A stretch of DNA of 64,000 nt from Faucicola tetraodonis (lineage in GTDB: Bacteria; Pseudomonadota; Gammaproteobacteria; Pseudomonadales; Moraxellaceae). Position numbers and translations under genes: made by a program. The first letter of the stretch is position 1. Every line of letters begins with the position of its first letter. The stretch is from the NCBI GenBank assembly GCA_032017425.1, contig DALZPW010000009.1. The stretch is one strand, 5' to 3'. This document shows, piece after piece, positions 1-9,100 of the stretch. A model generated the notes under the pieces. The model saw nothing but the letters and a program-made list of their open reading frames with translations. It did no database searches and was not told where the DNA came from.

Positions 1-83
1 AGTGGCAACGCAGGCACCCCTGCCAAAAAACGAATGACATTACGGCGGCTAATGGTTTGGTTTAATTGGTTAACTTCAGTCAT
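1..83 (-). CDS. Partial gene: N-terminus of a Tat-exported protein
   Basis: Only the first 27 codons are inside the window; the gene runs off the left edge. The start ATG at 83 is preceded on the minus strand by AAGGA with an 8-base spacer. The peptide begins MTEVNQLNQT and carries SRRNVIRFLAG at residues 12-22, a good match to the twin-arginine export motif (S/T-R-R-x-hydrophobic) followed by the start of a hydrophobic stretch. The product is therefore inferred to be folded in the cytoplasm and exported by the Tat system. The mature protein is not visible, so no function is assigned. It is divergent from murG, where ftsW is often found in related bacteria. Confidence 0.6.
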   Translation of the reverse strand, partial: MTEVNQLNQTISRRNVIRFLAGVPALP

Positions 84-429
84 GAGTGAATTCCTTGCTG
101 ATAGCAGTTAGCAGTTGGCTACGAAATAAATTTTTTTGAAATAATGCAGAAACAATTATGCTGAGTATGGTAAAGGGGATATGTGACAGTGGCTTGACTG
201 ATTCATGACAGAACGGTTACAACTAATCAGCCGCTTTGAATATAAAGCGATACGATGGTTGCAAAATCTTGGCGCTACTTAGCAATTCAAGTGATTTACT
301 TTATTATTGGGTGAAATAATGCTATGATTTTGCCATTTTTATGGTGATTGTTTTTCCCGATAAACGGTCAGTCATACGGGGTTTTTTAATCCCCACCTCA
401 CCTAGATTGGATTGGTCAAGGATAATAAG
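84..429. other. Divergent intergenic region upstream of murG
   Basis: About 350 bases between the Tat-signal gene and murG. It is AT-rich and contains one convincing extended -10 element facing murG and a short GGGG/CCCC inverted repeat at 378-394. I see no RNA gene or conserved small reading frame in it. Confidence 0.5.
320..328 (+). promoter_or_regulatory. Extended -10 promoter element for murG operon
   Basis: TGCTATGAT matches the extended -10 form TGnTATAAT with one change in the hexamer. It lies about 100 bases upstream of the murG start. No good -35 hexamer is placed at 17 bases, which is tolerated for extended -10 promoters. The same motif recurs upstream of several other genes in the window. 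Confidence 0.35.
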
Positions 430-1548
430 ATGAGTGAGCCAACGATGCAAAAACCGCGCGTGCTGATGATGGCAGCAGGCACGGGTGGGCATGTGTTTCC
501 AGCGATTGCAGTGGCTCAAGCGTTACAACAATCAGGTGCCCAAGTGCATTGGCTCGGCACCCTAGTCGGTATGGAAAATGAGTTGCTACAACATTACGAC
601 TTTACCTACCATGCCATCAATATGCAGGGGTTACGCGGGAACGGTATCAAACGCTTATTTAAAGCCCCGTCAACCTTACTCAAAGCAACATTAGCCGCTA
701 TCAAAATCATCAAAACCAATAAAATCGGCATCGTGGTAGGGTTTGGTGGTTATGTGACCGCACCCGGCGGATTGGCTGCCAAATTTTGTAAAATACCCAT
801 TTTGATTCATGAACAAAATGCCATCGCAGGCATGAGTAATAACTATCTATCTAAGCTTGCTAATCAAGTGTTAGAAGCCTTCCCAAATACCTTCACCGAA
901 CTACCTTCTAATAAAGTGATGACAGTTGGCAACCCCGTACGTGAGGCTATCGTACAAGTACCGCCACCAAAAGCCCGTATCGATGTCAATGATACCAGCC
1001 CTTTAAAGCTATTGGTCATTGGCGGTTCTCTGGGTGCTCAGGCACTAAATAATCATATCGCGCCCACGCTAAAAAAATTAGAAAGTCTGCCAGACGCCAA
1101 GCCATGGCAAGTGCGGCATCAATGTGGTAAAAACAACCAAGAGGCTACCCAAGCGGTATATAGCGAAGCACAACTCCAATCAACCCAGTATGAGATTTTG
1201 CCATTTGTCAAAGATATGGCAGAAGCATACAGCTGGGCAGATGTGATTGTCTGCCGTGCTGGGGCGCTGACGGTCACAGAAGTTGCCACGGTTGGATTGC
1301 CTGCGGTGTTTGTGCCGCTGCCCCATGCAGTCGATGATCACCAAACGGCCAATGCCAAAACCCTATCAGAACATGGCGCCGCGTTTTTAATGCCGCAAAA
1401 AGAATTAACGGCAGAGAGTTTAAGTGCCATTTTAGCCAAGCTCGACCGTCATCAAATTTTAGCGATGGCAGAAAAAGCACGTGAATTTGCCAAACCCAAT
1501 GCCACACAGCTGGCTGCCGATGCCATTTTATCCCAGTTAAAACCTTAA
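430..1548 (+). CDS. murG: UDP-GlcNAc:lipid I N-acetylglucosaminyltransferase MurG
   Basis: MurG adds N-acetylglucosamine to lipid I on the inner face of the cytoplasmic membrane to make lipid II, the last intracellular step of peptidoglycan synthesis. The 372-residue protein has the N-terminal glycine loop GTGGH at residues 17-21, a second G-loop FGGY, and the C-terminal donor-domain loop GGSLGAQ near residue 198, the two-domain GT-B layout of the family at normal length. The ATG at 430 was chosen over an in-frame TTG at 412 because AAGGA lies 7 bases before it. It is the first gene of the division cluster and murC follows after about 40 bases. Confidence 0.97.
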   Translation: MSEPTMQKPRVLMMAAGTGGHVFPAIAVAQALQQSGAQVHWLGTLVGMENELLQHYDFTYHAINMQGLRGNGIKRLFKAPSTLLKATLAAIKIIKTNKIGIVVGFGGYVTAPGGLAAKFCKIPILIHEQNAIAGMSNNYLSKLANQVLEAFPNTFTELPSNKVMTVGNPVREAIVQVPPPKARIDVNDTSPLKLLVIGGSLGAQALNNHIAPTLKKLESLPDAKPWQVRHQCGKNNQEATQAVYSEAQLQSTQYEILPFVKDMAEAYSWADVIVCRAGALTVTEVATVGLPAVFVPLPHAVDDHQTANAKTLSEHGAAFLMPQKELTAESLSAILAKLDRHQILAMAEKAREFAKPNATQLAADAILSQLKP

Positions 1549-1590
1549 TTATTTTTACAACTTATAAGTCATTTATCATTGAGCCTGTCT

Positions 1591-3114
1591 ATGTCAAAAT
1601 CAGCCAAAACTGCCACTGCCCAATCTACTGAAAAACCTGAAAAACCTGAAAAAACCAACCGTGTCACCAAAAAAATTGCCAAGCGCGTGGTCGAAATCCC
1701 AGAGATGCGCCGTATACGCCACGTGCATTTTGTCGGTATTGGTGGGGCAGGGATGTGCGGTATTGCCGAAGTCGTCCATAATCATGGCTATATGGTTAGC
1801 GGTTCAGACATCAAACAAAGCCCAGTGACCGACCGTTTGACCCAAATGGGCATTCAAGTGTTTATCGGGCATGATTCCAAAAACATCAGTGAAGCCGATG
1901 TGGTCGTGGTGTCATCAGCGATTGATCGTACCAACCCAGAAATCCAAGCTGCCTTGTCAGGACGTATTCCTGTGGTGCGCCGCGCCGATATGTTAGGTGA
2001 GCTGATGCGTTACCGTCATGGTATTGCGGTAGCGGGTGCGCATGGCAAAACTACCACCACTAGCCTGCTTACCATGATTTTAACCGAAGCGGGTTTGGAT
2101 CCTACTTATGTGATTGGTGGTAAACTTAACGCGTCAGGCAAAAACGCGTCATTGGGTCAAAGCCGTTATTTGGTGGCGGAAGCGGATGAGTCCGATGCGT
2201 CGTTTTTATCGCTGCGCCCGATGGCAGCGATTGTCACCAATATTGACCAAGACCATATGGAAACCTATGGCGGCAGTTTTGACAAACTAAAAGCGGCGTA
2301 TGTGCAGTTTTTACAAAATATGCCGTTTTATGGGTTAGCAGTATTGTGCGGTGATGACAAAGAGTTGTACGGACTGATTGATAAAATCGCGCGCCCTGTG
2401 TTGACTTATGGGTTAGAAAAACATAACGATGTGCAAGCGATTGACGTGGTGGCAGACGGCACCAAAACCCATTTTACCGTACTGCGTAAAGACCGTGAGC
2501 CCCTGCCGATTACTTTGAACATTCCTGGTATTCATAATGTCTATAACGCCTTAGCGGCTATTACCATCTCCACCGATGAAGGTGTCAGTGATGAAGCCAT
2601 TTGCCAAGCGGTCAAAAAATTTGCTGGCGTGGGCAGACGTTTTGAAAACAATGGTAACTACCCTGTAAAAGATGGCGCAGGCGATGTGCTATTGATTGAC
2701 GACTATGGTCACCACCCAACCGAAGTGGCAATGACTATCAAAGCGGCTCGCCAAAGCTATCCCGATCGCCGCTTGGTGATGATTTTCCAGCCTCACCGTT
2801 TTACCCGTACCCGTGATTGCTTCGATGATTTTGTGGACGTATTGTCACAAGTCGATGTGTTGATGCTACTCGATGTGTATAGCGCAGGTGAAGCGGTGAT
2901 TGAAGGCGCAGATAGTCGCAGCCTTGCCCGTACCATCCGCACCCGCGGACAAGTTGAGCCAATTATGCTAAACATCAATGACATGGATCAAATCCGTCAG
3001 GTGCTAGGTAGTATGTTAAAAGGCAATGATTTGCTGATTACCCAAGGGGCGGGTAACGTGGGTCAACTCTGTCTAGATTTGGCAAAAAACAATTTATTTT
3101 TAACTGAAAAATAA
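1591..3114 (+). CDS. murC: UDP-N-acetylmuramate--L-alanine ligase MurC
   Basis: MurC joins L-alanine to UDP-MurNAc using ATP, the first step of the peptide stem. The protein (507 residues from ATG 1591; an in-frame TTG lies at 1579) has the UDP-binding GIGGAGM motif and the Mur-ligase ATP loop AHGKTTT starting at residue 150, followed by the usual central and C-terminal ligase domains. The N-terminus carries an extra lysine-rich stretch of about 35 residues before the first domain, including EKPEKPEK encoded by a 9-base tandem repeat (GAAAAACCT). This extension is absent from typical family members and may be unstructured. It is in one transcription direction with murG and ddl. Confidence 0.97.
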   Translation: MSKSAKTATAQSTEKPEKPEKTNRVTKKIAKRVVEIPEMRRIRHVHFVGIGGAGMCGIAEVVHNHGYMVSGSDIKQSPVTDRLTQMGIQVFIGHDSKNISEADVVVVSSAIDRTNPEIQAALSGRIPVVRRADMLGELMRYRHGIAVAGAHGKTTTTSLLTMILTEAGLDPTYVIGGKLNASGKNASLGQSRYLVAEADESDASFLSLRPMAAIVTNIDQDHMETYGGSFDKLKAAYVQFLQNMPFYGLAVLCGDDKELYGLIDKIARPVLTYGLEKHNDVQAIDVVADGTKTHFTVLRKDREPLPITLNIPGIHNVYNALAAITISTDEGVSDEAICQAVKKFAGVGRRFENNGNYPVKDGAGDVLLIDDYGHHPTEVAMTIKAARQSYPDRRLVMIFQPHRFTRTRDCFDDFVDVLSQVDVLMLLDVYSAGEAVIEGADSRSLARTIRTRGQVEPIMLNINDMDQIRQVLGSMLKGNDLLITQGAGNVGQLCLDLAKNNLFLTEK

Positions 3115-3116
3115 CG

Positions 3117-3148
3117 GCTTGATTGAACAACCGCTTGATTGAAAAACC
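3117..3148. repeat. 16-bp direct repeat, two copies
   Basis: GCTTGATTGAACAACC at 3117-3132 is followed at once by GCTTGATTGAAAAACC at 3133-3148 (15 of 16 identical). It lies just after the murC stop. A loose hairpin can also form between AACCGCTTG and CAAGCGGTT (about 3130-3163), but no T-tract follows, so I do not call a terminator. Confidence 0.7.
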
Positions 3149-3350
3149 ACGCGGCAAGCGGTTATGAAACTTAAGGTATTGAAAAGCTGTTGTAGCTTGC
3201 CCATACTGCCAGCAGGCGATTATTTTATGAGTGAGCTAAAATTGCAAGCCATACCTAAACCATAGCTAAGTCATAGCCAAGCGATAGTTTAAAAATTTGT
3301 GTGAAATAATTATAGCAATGAATTCGGTTAACAAAAAATTAGGAATCAAT

Positions 3351-4274
3351 ATGTCAGAGCTTATCGATGTCAAACAATTTGGTAAAGTGGCGGTTGTCTG
3401 TGGGGGCTGGAGTGCCGAGCGTGAAGTGTCACTCACGAGTGGTCAAGCTGTGCTTGATGCGCTACTCGCTAAAGGCGTGGATGCCCATCACTTTGACCCC
3501 AAAGAAACAGATATCTCAAAACTGCGCGACTATGACCGCGTATTTAATGTGCTGCATGGCACTTTTGGCGAAGATGGCAGCCTGCAAGGGGTGCTAGACG
3601 GTTTTAATATTCCGTATACCGGTTGTGGCGTGTTAGCCTCTGCGATTGCCATGGATAAGTTTCGCAACCGCTTAGTTTGGCAAGCGTTAGATTTACCAAA
3701 CGTACCCTATGTCGTGCTTGACGACAATACTGATTTTACTGCTATCGAACAGCAGCTAGGTTTGCCGCTGTTTGTCAAACCCGCCGCTGAAGGCAGTAGT
3801 GTTGGCGTCTTTAAAATTAAAGAAGCGGGCGAGCTTGCCAAGACCTACCCACAGCTCAAACAATACCACGGCGCTATTTTGGCAGAAAAAGCCATTACAG
3901 GCGGTGAGTATGCTTGCTCAATCCTCGGTGATGAGGTGTTGCCCAGTATTCGCATCATCCCAACGACTGAGTTTTATGACTACGAAGCCAAATACAATCG
4001 TGATGATACCGTCTACCAATGCCCATCAGATTTGAGCGAGGCGCAAGAACAAACCATGCAACAAATCGCAAGAAAAGCGTTTGCCGCCATTGGGGGTAAA
4101 GGTTGGTCACGCGTGGATTTTTTACGAGATGACGAAGGCACGCTATATCTGCTTGAACTCAATACGGTGCCCGGTATGACCAGTCATAGTCTGGTGCCGA
4201 TGGCAGCCAAAGCACGTGGCATGGATTTTGCGACGCTATGCGTGCGTATCTTAGAACAAACGTTGAGCGAATAA
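3351..4274 (+). CDS. ddl: D-alanine--D-alanine ligase
   Basis: Ddl condenses two D-alanines with ATP; the dipeptide is added to the peptidoglycan stem by MurF. The 307-residue protein has the ATP-grasp layout: N-terminal GGWSAEREVSL, the GTFGEDG motif, a central lysine and EGSSVGVFK loop, and the C-terminal metal-binding ELNTVPGMT. Length is normal for DdlB. The ATG at 3351 is supported by AGGA six bases upstream; upstream in-frame starts (TTG 3297) lack a ribosome site. It sits between murC and ftsQ, the classic ddlB position of the dcw cluster; murB is not between them. Confidence 0.96.
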   Translation: MSELIDVKQFGKVAVVCGGWSAEREVSLTSGQAVLDALLAKGVDAHHFDPKETDISKLRDYDRVFNVLHGTFGEDGSLQGVLDGFNIPYTGCGVLASAIAMDKFRNRLVWQALDLPNVPYVVLDDNTDFTAIEQQLGLPLFVKPAAEGSSVGVFKIKEAGELAKTYPQLKQYHGAILAEKAITGGEYACSILGDEVLPSIRIIPTTEFYDYEAKYNRDDTVYQCPSDLSEAQEQTMQQIARKAFAAIGGKGWSRVDFLRDDEGTLYLLELNTVPGMTSHSLVPMAAKARGMDFATLCVRILEQTLSE

Positions 4275-4320
4275 GTCGTTTTCGTTTATATTTGTTTACA
4301 AAAAAAGTACTTGAATTGTC

Positions 4321-4378
4321 TAGAAGCGTATTATCTATTTACCATTCATTTCATTGAATTTGCTATGATATGCTTCTA
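4321..4378. repeat. Inverted repeat flanking the ftsQ promoter candidate
   Basis: TAGAAGCGTAT at 4321-4331 is the imperfect reverse complement (10 of 11) of ATATGCTTCTA at 4368-4378. The right arm overlaps the end of an extended -10 motif. It could be an operator, or a hairpin in the 3' end of the ddl transcript; no T-tract follows, which argues against an intrinsic terminator. Confidence 0.4.
4361..4369 (+). promoter_or_regulatory. Extended -10 promoter element upstream of ftsQ
   Basis: TGCTATGAT, identical to the murG element, lies about 100 bases upstream of ftsQ inside the inverted repeat 4321-4378. It suggests that ftsQ-ftsA have a promoter separate from murG-ddl. Confidence 0.35.
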
Positions 4379-4471
4379 AGCATAAATCCTTGTAATATTT
4401 TTAGTTATTTTGATTTTTGTTGTTGAGATTTTAGTAATTAATAATTTTAGACCGAGTTATGATTGGTCAAT

Positions 4472-5350
4472 ATGGCAAATTCATTTGTGGCAACTGCTTC
4501 CTTAGATACTACGCTCCCCAATCGCTTTCATCAGCTGCTGCCAAAGTTGTTAATGCTTGGCGTTGTGTTATTGTTGCTGATATTAGCGGCTTTGGCAATT
4601 AATGTGTTCAACAAATTACCTAATGCAGCGATTAGTTTGCAGCATAAAGGGTTAAACACCCAGCAAACCCTGCAGCTTCAGCAATTATTGGGCGAAAAAG
4701 CCGACACAAATCTGCTAAAAGCTGATTTGCAAAGCTATGTAGCAAAACTTGAGACGGTAGATTGGGTAGGGCAAGCCGATGTGCGCCGCGATTGGCAACA
4801 AGGTATTGTGGTCAATGTAGTACCGCGCCAAGCCGTTGCCAAGTTTGGTAGTGAGCGTTTAGTCGATGCCAATGGCATGGTATTTAAACCTGCCGATAGC
4901 AATGACCTAAATAATACCAGCCTAATGCAGCTACAAGGCGATAGCCAAAATGCCATTGTGATGATGCAGCAAATCAAGCAAGTCAGTGATTGGTTTATGC
5001 CACTGGGTATAAAAATTGAAGAAGTCATTGTAACGCCCAGAATGGCATGGCTATTTCGCTTTGATAACGGACTTCGGGTACTGGTTGATAATGACAATAC
5101 GTCAGAAAAACTGTATCGACTGAGCATCATGTTACAAAATCAGCTTAAACCACAGCTTAAAACGCTGCAAACGGTGGATCTACGCTATAAAAATGGCATG
5201 GCAATTACCAAACGACCTGTGATACAGCAAGCAAGTGATACAACTGCCGTCAATGCCAAATCCGCTGATACTAAACCCGTGACCGATGCCAACTCAGCAA
5301 CCGATTCAAAAACTAACGCCTTAAAAACCACCGCCAACCCCAGCCATTAG
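4472..5350 (+). CDS. ftsQ: Cell division protein FtsQ
   Basis: FtsQ is a bitopic inner-membrane divisome protein that bridges early and late division proteins. The 292-residue product has a short cytoplasmic N-terminus, one membrane segment around residues 25-46 (LLMLGVVLLLLILAAL), then a periplasmic POTRA-like region and the FtsQ domain ending near VDLRYKNGMAI. The C-terminal 45 residues are a low-complexity tail rich in Asp, Thr, Ala and Asn. The start is uncertain: ATG 4472 is used, but there is no clear ribosome site and an in-frame TTG lies at 4463. It is followed by ftsA after 25 bases. Confidence 0.93.
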   Translation: MANSFVATASLDTTLPNRFHQLLPKLLMLGVVLLLLILAALAINVFNKLPNAAISLQHKGLNTQQTLQLQQLLGEKADTNLLKADLQSYVAKLETVDWVGQADVRRDWQQGIVVNVVPRQAVAKFGSERLVDANGMVFKPADSNDLNNTSLMQLQGDSQNAIVMMQQIKQVSDWFMPLGIKIEEVIVTPRMAWLFRFDNGLRVLVDNDNTSEKLYRLSIMLQNQLKPQLKTLQTVDLRYKNGMAITKRPVIQQASDTTAVNAKSADTKPVTDANSATDSKTNALKTTANPSH

Positions 5351-5375
5351 GTGAAACATAATTTTGTAGTGTTCT

Positions 5376-6656
5376 ATGAAAAAGCCAGATCTGATCGTCG
5401 TCGTCCACCTAAGTGCTATTGCTATTCATACTGTGATTGGGCAAATCCACAGTGCGCAAGATATTCGTATTATCGGTTTATCTACTGTCAAAAATCATGA
5501 TTTCTCGCAAGGTACCATTCGCCACCGCGAACGTCTAAAATCTGCCATCAAACAATCTATTCAAAACGCTGAAGACATGGCAAATTGCCGTGTCAACAGT
5601 GTTTGGCTGAGCTTTTCTACCCCAGATTTGCAAAGCGTCAATAGTGTGGGCGAAGTCAAAATCAAACATGACATCGTACAAGCCAAAGACGTGGTTGCCG
5701 CGCTAACCCAAGCCAAAAATAAACATCTTACAGATGATTTGTATTTGATGCATTATGCCCAGCAAGGTATTGCTTTAGATGGCAATGCTGAGATGATTGA
5801 TGATGCGATTGGCATGCAAGCAAGTGACTTGATGGTGCTCTATCATCTGATGATGATGCCCGTCAAAGGTCGCCAAAATTTACAGCAACTGCTGCAAGAA
5901 TGTGATGTCAGTATCGACCAAATGCTATTTGATGCGGTATCTACCGCCGAATACGGCCTATTGCCTGAAGAAAAATACCATGGCGTATGTCTGATTGATA
6001 TTGGGGCATCGACCACCAGTGTCTGCGTTTACCGTGAGGATAAGCTGATTTATACCCATTGTTTTGCCGAAGGCGGACATCACGCAACGCTGGATATCTC
6101 TATGTTGCTAGACGTCACCATTGCTGAAGCGGAAAATATGAAAAAATCCCAAGCCAGTGTCGATCGTCATGGGATTGACTCAAGCCAATTTTTTACCATC
6201 AAGCGCTCACAGCATGACGATGAAAAAACCATTAATATGCTTGAGCTACTTGAAGTCACTGAAGCTCGCTATATCAGTATTTTAGGCAATATTAAAAGAG
6301 AGCTGGATAAAGAGGGGCTAAGTGATTTTTTACAGCAAGGGTATGTGATCACGGGCGGTGGTGCTGAAATGCGCGGATTATTGCCATTGGCCAAAAAAAT
6401 CTTTGCCAATAAAGTCAATAAGGTCAATCAACACGCAGCGATTTCTGCCTACACCCAATATGGTGATGATGACAAGCTTCGCACCATTGCGACGATGATT
6501 GGTGAGCGTAAATACCAAACCGCGTTTGGCACACTGTTATATAGTCAAAGTGAGGCATTTCATCATAGCGAGAAAAGCTCACCCGACTCTTTGCAGGTTC
6601 AGCCCATGCGAGAAAAACTCAAAATTGTGAATAAATTTTTTGGTAAATTTTTCTAA
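5376..6656 (+). CDS. ftsA: Cell division protein FtsA (divergent)
   Basis: FtsA is the actin-like ATPase that tethers FtsZ to the membrane. The 426-residue protein keeps the second phosphate-binding motif (IDIGASTTSV, near residues 206-215), the adenosine-site glycines (ITGGGAEMRG) and a C-terminal amphipathic membrane anchor rich in Lys and Phe (KIVNKFFGKFF). Unusually, the first phosphate loop expected at the extreme N-terminus (D-x-G-T) is replaced by VVVHLSAIAIHT, without the Asp or Gly. Position between ftsQ and ftsZ makes the identity secure. Nucleotide binding may be altered compared with the E. coli protein. Confidence 0.93.
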   Translation: MKKPDLIVVVHLSAIAIHTVIGQIHSAQDIRIIGLSTVKNHDFSQGTIRHRERLKSAIKQSIQNAEDMANCRVNSVWLSFSTPDLQSVNSVGEVKIKHDIVQAKDVVAALTQAKNKHLTDDLYLMHYAQQGIALDGNAEMIDDAIGMQASDLMVLYHLMMMPVKGRQNLQQLLQECDVSIDQMLFDAVSTAEYGLLPEEKYHGVCLIDIGASTTSVCVYREDKLIYTHCFAEGGHHATLDISMLLDVTIAEAENMKKSQASVDRHGIDSSQFFTIKRSQHDDEKTINMLELLEVTEARYISILGNIKRELDKEGLSDFLQQGYVITGGGAEMRGLLPLAKKIFANKVNKVNQHAAISAYTQYGDDDKLRTIATMIGERKYQTAFGTLLYSQSEAFHHSEKSSPDSLQVQPMREKLKIVNKFFGKFF

Positions 6657-6688
6657 AAAAGAGATGTTTAGTATTTTAAGAGTGCTCA

Positions 6689-6697
6689 TGTTATGAT
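6689..6697 (+). promoter_or_regulatory. Extended -10 promoter element for ftsZ
   Basis: TGTTATGAT lies about 110 bases upstream of ftsZ in a 149-base gap after ftsA. It is one base different from the murG and ftsQ elements and would allow ftsZ to be expressed more strongly than ftsA. Confidence 0.35.
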
Positions 6698-6805
6698 TGA
6701 CTCTAAAATCCACTAATTGTGTAATGATTTATTTGATATTTAATTTAATATGTTTGCTATTTATGCTGCTCAAGCCTACTTGACAGTATACGGAGATTTT
6801 CAATT

Positions 6806-8026
6806 ATGGAAGCGAAGTTTAGTATTGTACAAGATCACACTGATACATTTGCCGATTCAGCCCGTTTAACCGTCATCGGTGTCGGCGGTGGCGGTGGGAA
6901 TGCCGTTGAAACCATGGTACAAAATGGTGTAAAAGGCATTACCTTTGTCTGTGCCAACACTGATAGACAAGCGCTTGACCGCCTGTCAGCGCCTAATAAA
7001 ATCCAGCTCGGTATCAAAAATAACAACCGCGGCTTGGGGGCAGGTGCCAATCCAGAAGTGGGTCGTGAAGCAGCTGAGAGCGATGAAGAACAAATTCGCC
7101 AATTGCTAGAAAATTCTGACATGGTATTTATTACCGCAGGTATGGGCGGTGGTACAGGTACAGGCGCTGCGCCAGTCATCGCCAGACTAGCCAAAGAGCT
7201 GGGCGTGTTGACCGTTGCGGTGGTGACCATGCCATTTACCTTTGAAGGTGGCAGACGCAATAAAGTGGCTAGAGAAGGTATTGAGCAGCTTTCTAACTTT
7301 GTCGACTCCATCATCACTATCCCTAACGATAAATTGATGACAGTGTATGGCAAAATCTCTATGAAAGATGCCTTCAAAAAAGCCGATGAAGTCTTACTTC
7401 AAGCGGTGCAAGGTATCTCTAATATGATTTCAAAAGATGGTTTTATTAACATCGACTTTAACGATATTCGCACGGCAATGACTTCCCGAGGCCATGCGAT
7501 GATGGGTATCGGTAAAGGCAGTGGTGAAGACCGCGCTGAGATCGCTGCCGAAAAAGCCATCAAAAGCCCATTACTTGACAACTTATTACTTAAAAATGCC
7601 AAAGGTCTCTTGGTCAACGTGGTGGCTAGCTCAGACTTCAATTTTGAAGAGCAAGAGCGCATCACCCAAAAAGTGCATAGCTTGGTGGATATTGATGAAG
7701 CCAACATCTTCTATGGCGTGGTATTTGATGAAGACATGGGCGATGAAATCCAAGTGACCGTGGTGGCAACAGGTCTTACACTAGATAATACCCCAAAGCA
7801 TACAACTAGAGATTTTGTCTCAGATGCCTCTAGCACCCACAAAGTAGAAGCAGGCACGCATGAACCTGCGTATGCGGCACGCCGTGATATACCACAATCC
7901 ATCCCTGCACCTCAGCCACCTGTACAGCAAGCTATCGAGCCTGCGCCAGCACAACCGCAATCCTCGCAGCCACAACGCACAGGCAACAGTATTCAAGACT
8001 ATCTACGTCGCCAGCAAAATCGCTAA
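6806..8026 (+). CDS. ftsZ: Cell division GTPase FtsZ
   Basis: FtsZ is the tubulin-like GTPase that forms the Z ring. The 406-residue protein contains the tubulin signature GGGTGTG around residues 115-121, the N-terminal GVGGGGGNAV loop, and the T7 synergy loop region (INIDFNDIRTAM). A Pro/Gln-rich linker follows residue 330 and the C-terminus ends IQDYLRRQQNR, the conserved tail that binds FtsA and ZipA. The ATG at 6806 has CGGAG upstream. A terminator follows directly, so the gene can be expressed on its own. Confidence 0.98.
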   Translation: MEAKFSIVQDHTDTFADSARLTVIGVGGGGGNAVETMVQNGVKGITFVCANTDRQALDRLSAPNKIQLGIKNNNRGLGAGANPEVGREAAESDEEQIRQLLENSDMVFITAGMGGGTGTGAAPVIARLAKELGVLTVAVVTMPFTFEGGRRNKVAREGIEQLSNFVDSIITIPNDKLMTVYGKISMKDAFKKADEVLLQAVQGISNMISKDGFINIDFNDIRTAMTSRGHAMMGIGKGSGEDRAEIAAEKAIKSPLLDNLLLKNAKGLLVNVVASSDFNFEEQERITQKVHSLVDIDEANIFYGVVFDEDMGDEIQVTVVATGLTLDNTPKHTTRDFVSDASSTHKVEAGTHEPAYAARRDIPQSIPAPQPPVQQAIEPAPAQPQSSQPQRTGNSIQDYLRRQQNR

Positions 8027-8049
8027 GATACCGTATAATTTTTCAAAAG

Positions 8050-8080
8050 CCTCACAGCTTAATTGTTGTGAGGTTTTTTT
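8050..8080 (+). terminator. Intrinsic terminator after ftsZ
   Basis: CCTCACA (8050-8056) pairs with TGTGAGG (8067-8073) across a 10-base loop and is followed by seven T residues. It lies 24 bases after the ftsZ stop. Confidence 0.85.
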
Positions 8081-8224
8081 ATCAATGGAGTCAATCATAA
8101 AGGTCGATAAAATCAATCAAGCATCACTATGATGTAGAAAGGGACAATGGTAGAATAGCCAAATGTAACAAATTATATCAACCTAGCTTTGGCTAAGGAT
8201 GAATGCAATCTACTAGGGGGCATT

Positions 8225-9100
8225 ATGCAGCAGCGTACTATTCAACAACCCATCAATCTTGAAGGCATCGGCTTACATAGTGGTAACCCTGTACACCTGC
8301 GCTTTTCTCCTGCACCCGTTGACTATGGGATTCAATTTTTACGTAGTGATGTGGCACAGGCAAAGCCCATTCCCGCTATCTATCATGCGGTAACCGATAC
8401 CATGATGTCCTCAAATCTCACCAATGAGCTAGGTCAGCGCATTGGGACAGTCGAGCATTTGATGAGTGCAATTGCTGCGCTTCAAATTGATAATTTACAA
8501 ATCGAAGTGTCCGCCCCTGAGATTCCAATCATGGATGGTAGTGCCATCGAATTTGTACAAGTATTGCAGCAAGCGGGTATTGCCGAGCAAACGTCTGCCA
8601 AACGCTATATTCAAGTGTTACAACCGATTGAGGTTCGCGTGGAGGATAAAGTCGCAGGATTTCGTCCCTACAATGGATTTGTGTTAGATTTCCAAATTGA
8701 CTTTAATCACCCTGCGTTTAATGGCTCACATCAAAAGTTTAAATTGGATTTTAATGAAGGCAATTTTATCGAGCATATTGCCAAAGCGCGCACATTCGGC
8801 TTTTTAAAAGATATTGAGTACCTAAAAAGCAATAACCTAGGGCTGGGGGGCAGTATGCAGAACGCCATTGTTTTAGATGATAGCGGCGTACTTAATCCTG
8901 AAGGGTTACGCTTTGACGATGAATTTGTACGCCATAAAGTACTAGATGCGATTGGTGACTTATACCTTGCCGGGCACCAAATTTTGGGTGAATTTTACGC
9001 TTATAAATCAGGTCATGCGCTCAATAATAAATTGTTACAGGCTTTATTTAGCGATGAAAATAACTATAAAGTTGTAACAAATAATGACAATGTTAACTAG
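8225..9100 (+). CDS. lpxC: UDP-3-O-acyl-N-acetylglucosamine deacetylase LpxC
   Basis: LpxC is the zinc-dependent deacetylase that commits UDP-GlcNAc to lipid A synthesis. The 291-residue protein shows the zinc ligands H78 (in GTVEHLMSAI), H237 and D241 (in HKVLDAIGD) and the catalytic H264 (KSGHALNN). The ATG at 8225 is preceded by AGGGGG at ideal distance; an upstream in-frame TTG at 8189 is not needed. It is slightly shorter than the E. coli enzyme. lpxC is the normal last gene of the dcw cluster. An AT-rich terminator follows. Confidence 0.97.
   Translation: MQQRTIQQPINLEGIGLHSGNPVHLRFSPAPVDYGIQFLRSDVAQAKPIPAIYHAVTDTMMSSNLTNELGQRIGTVEHLMSAIAALQIDNLQIEVSAPEIPIMDGSAIEFVQVLQQAGIAEQTSAKRYIQVLQPIEVRVEDKVAGFRPYNGFVLDFQIDFNHPAFNGSHQKFKLDFNEGNFIEHIAKARTFGFLKDIEYLKSNNLGLGGSMQNAIVLDDSGVLNPEGLRFDDEFVRHKVLDAIGDLYLAGHQILGEFYAYKSGHALNNKLLQALFSDENNYKVVTNNDNVN

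Noticed and set aside
6835..7377. 180-codon minus-strand frame inside ftsZ
   Set aside because: Antisense shadow of a strongly codon-biased gene; no ribosome site and no recognisable domain.
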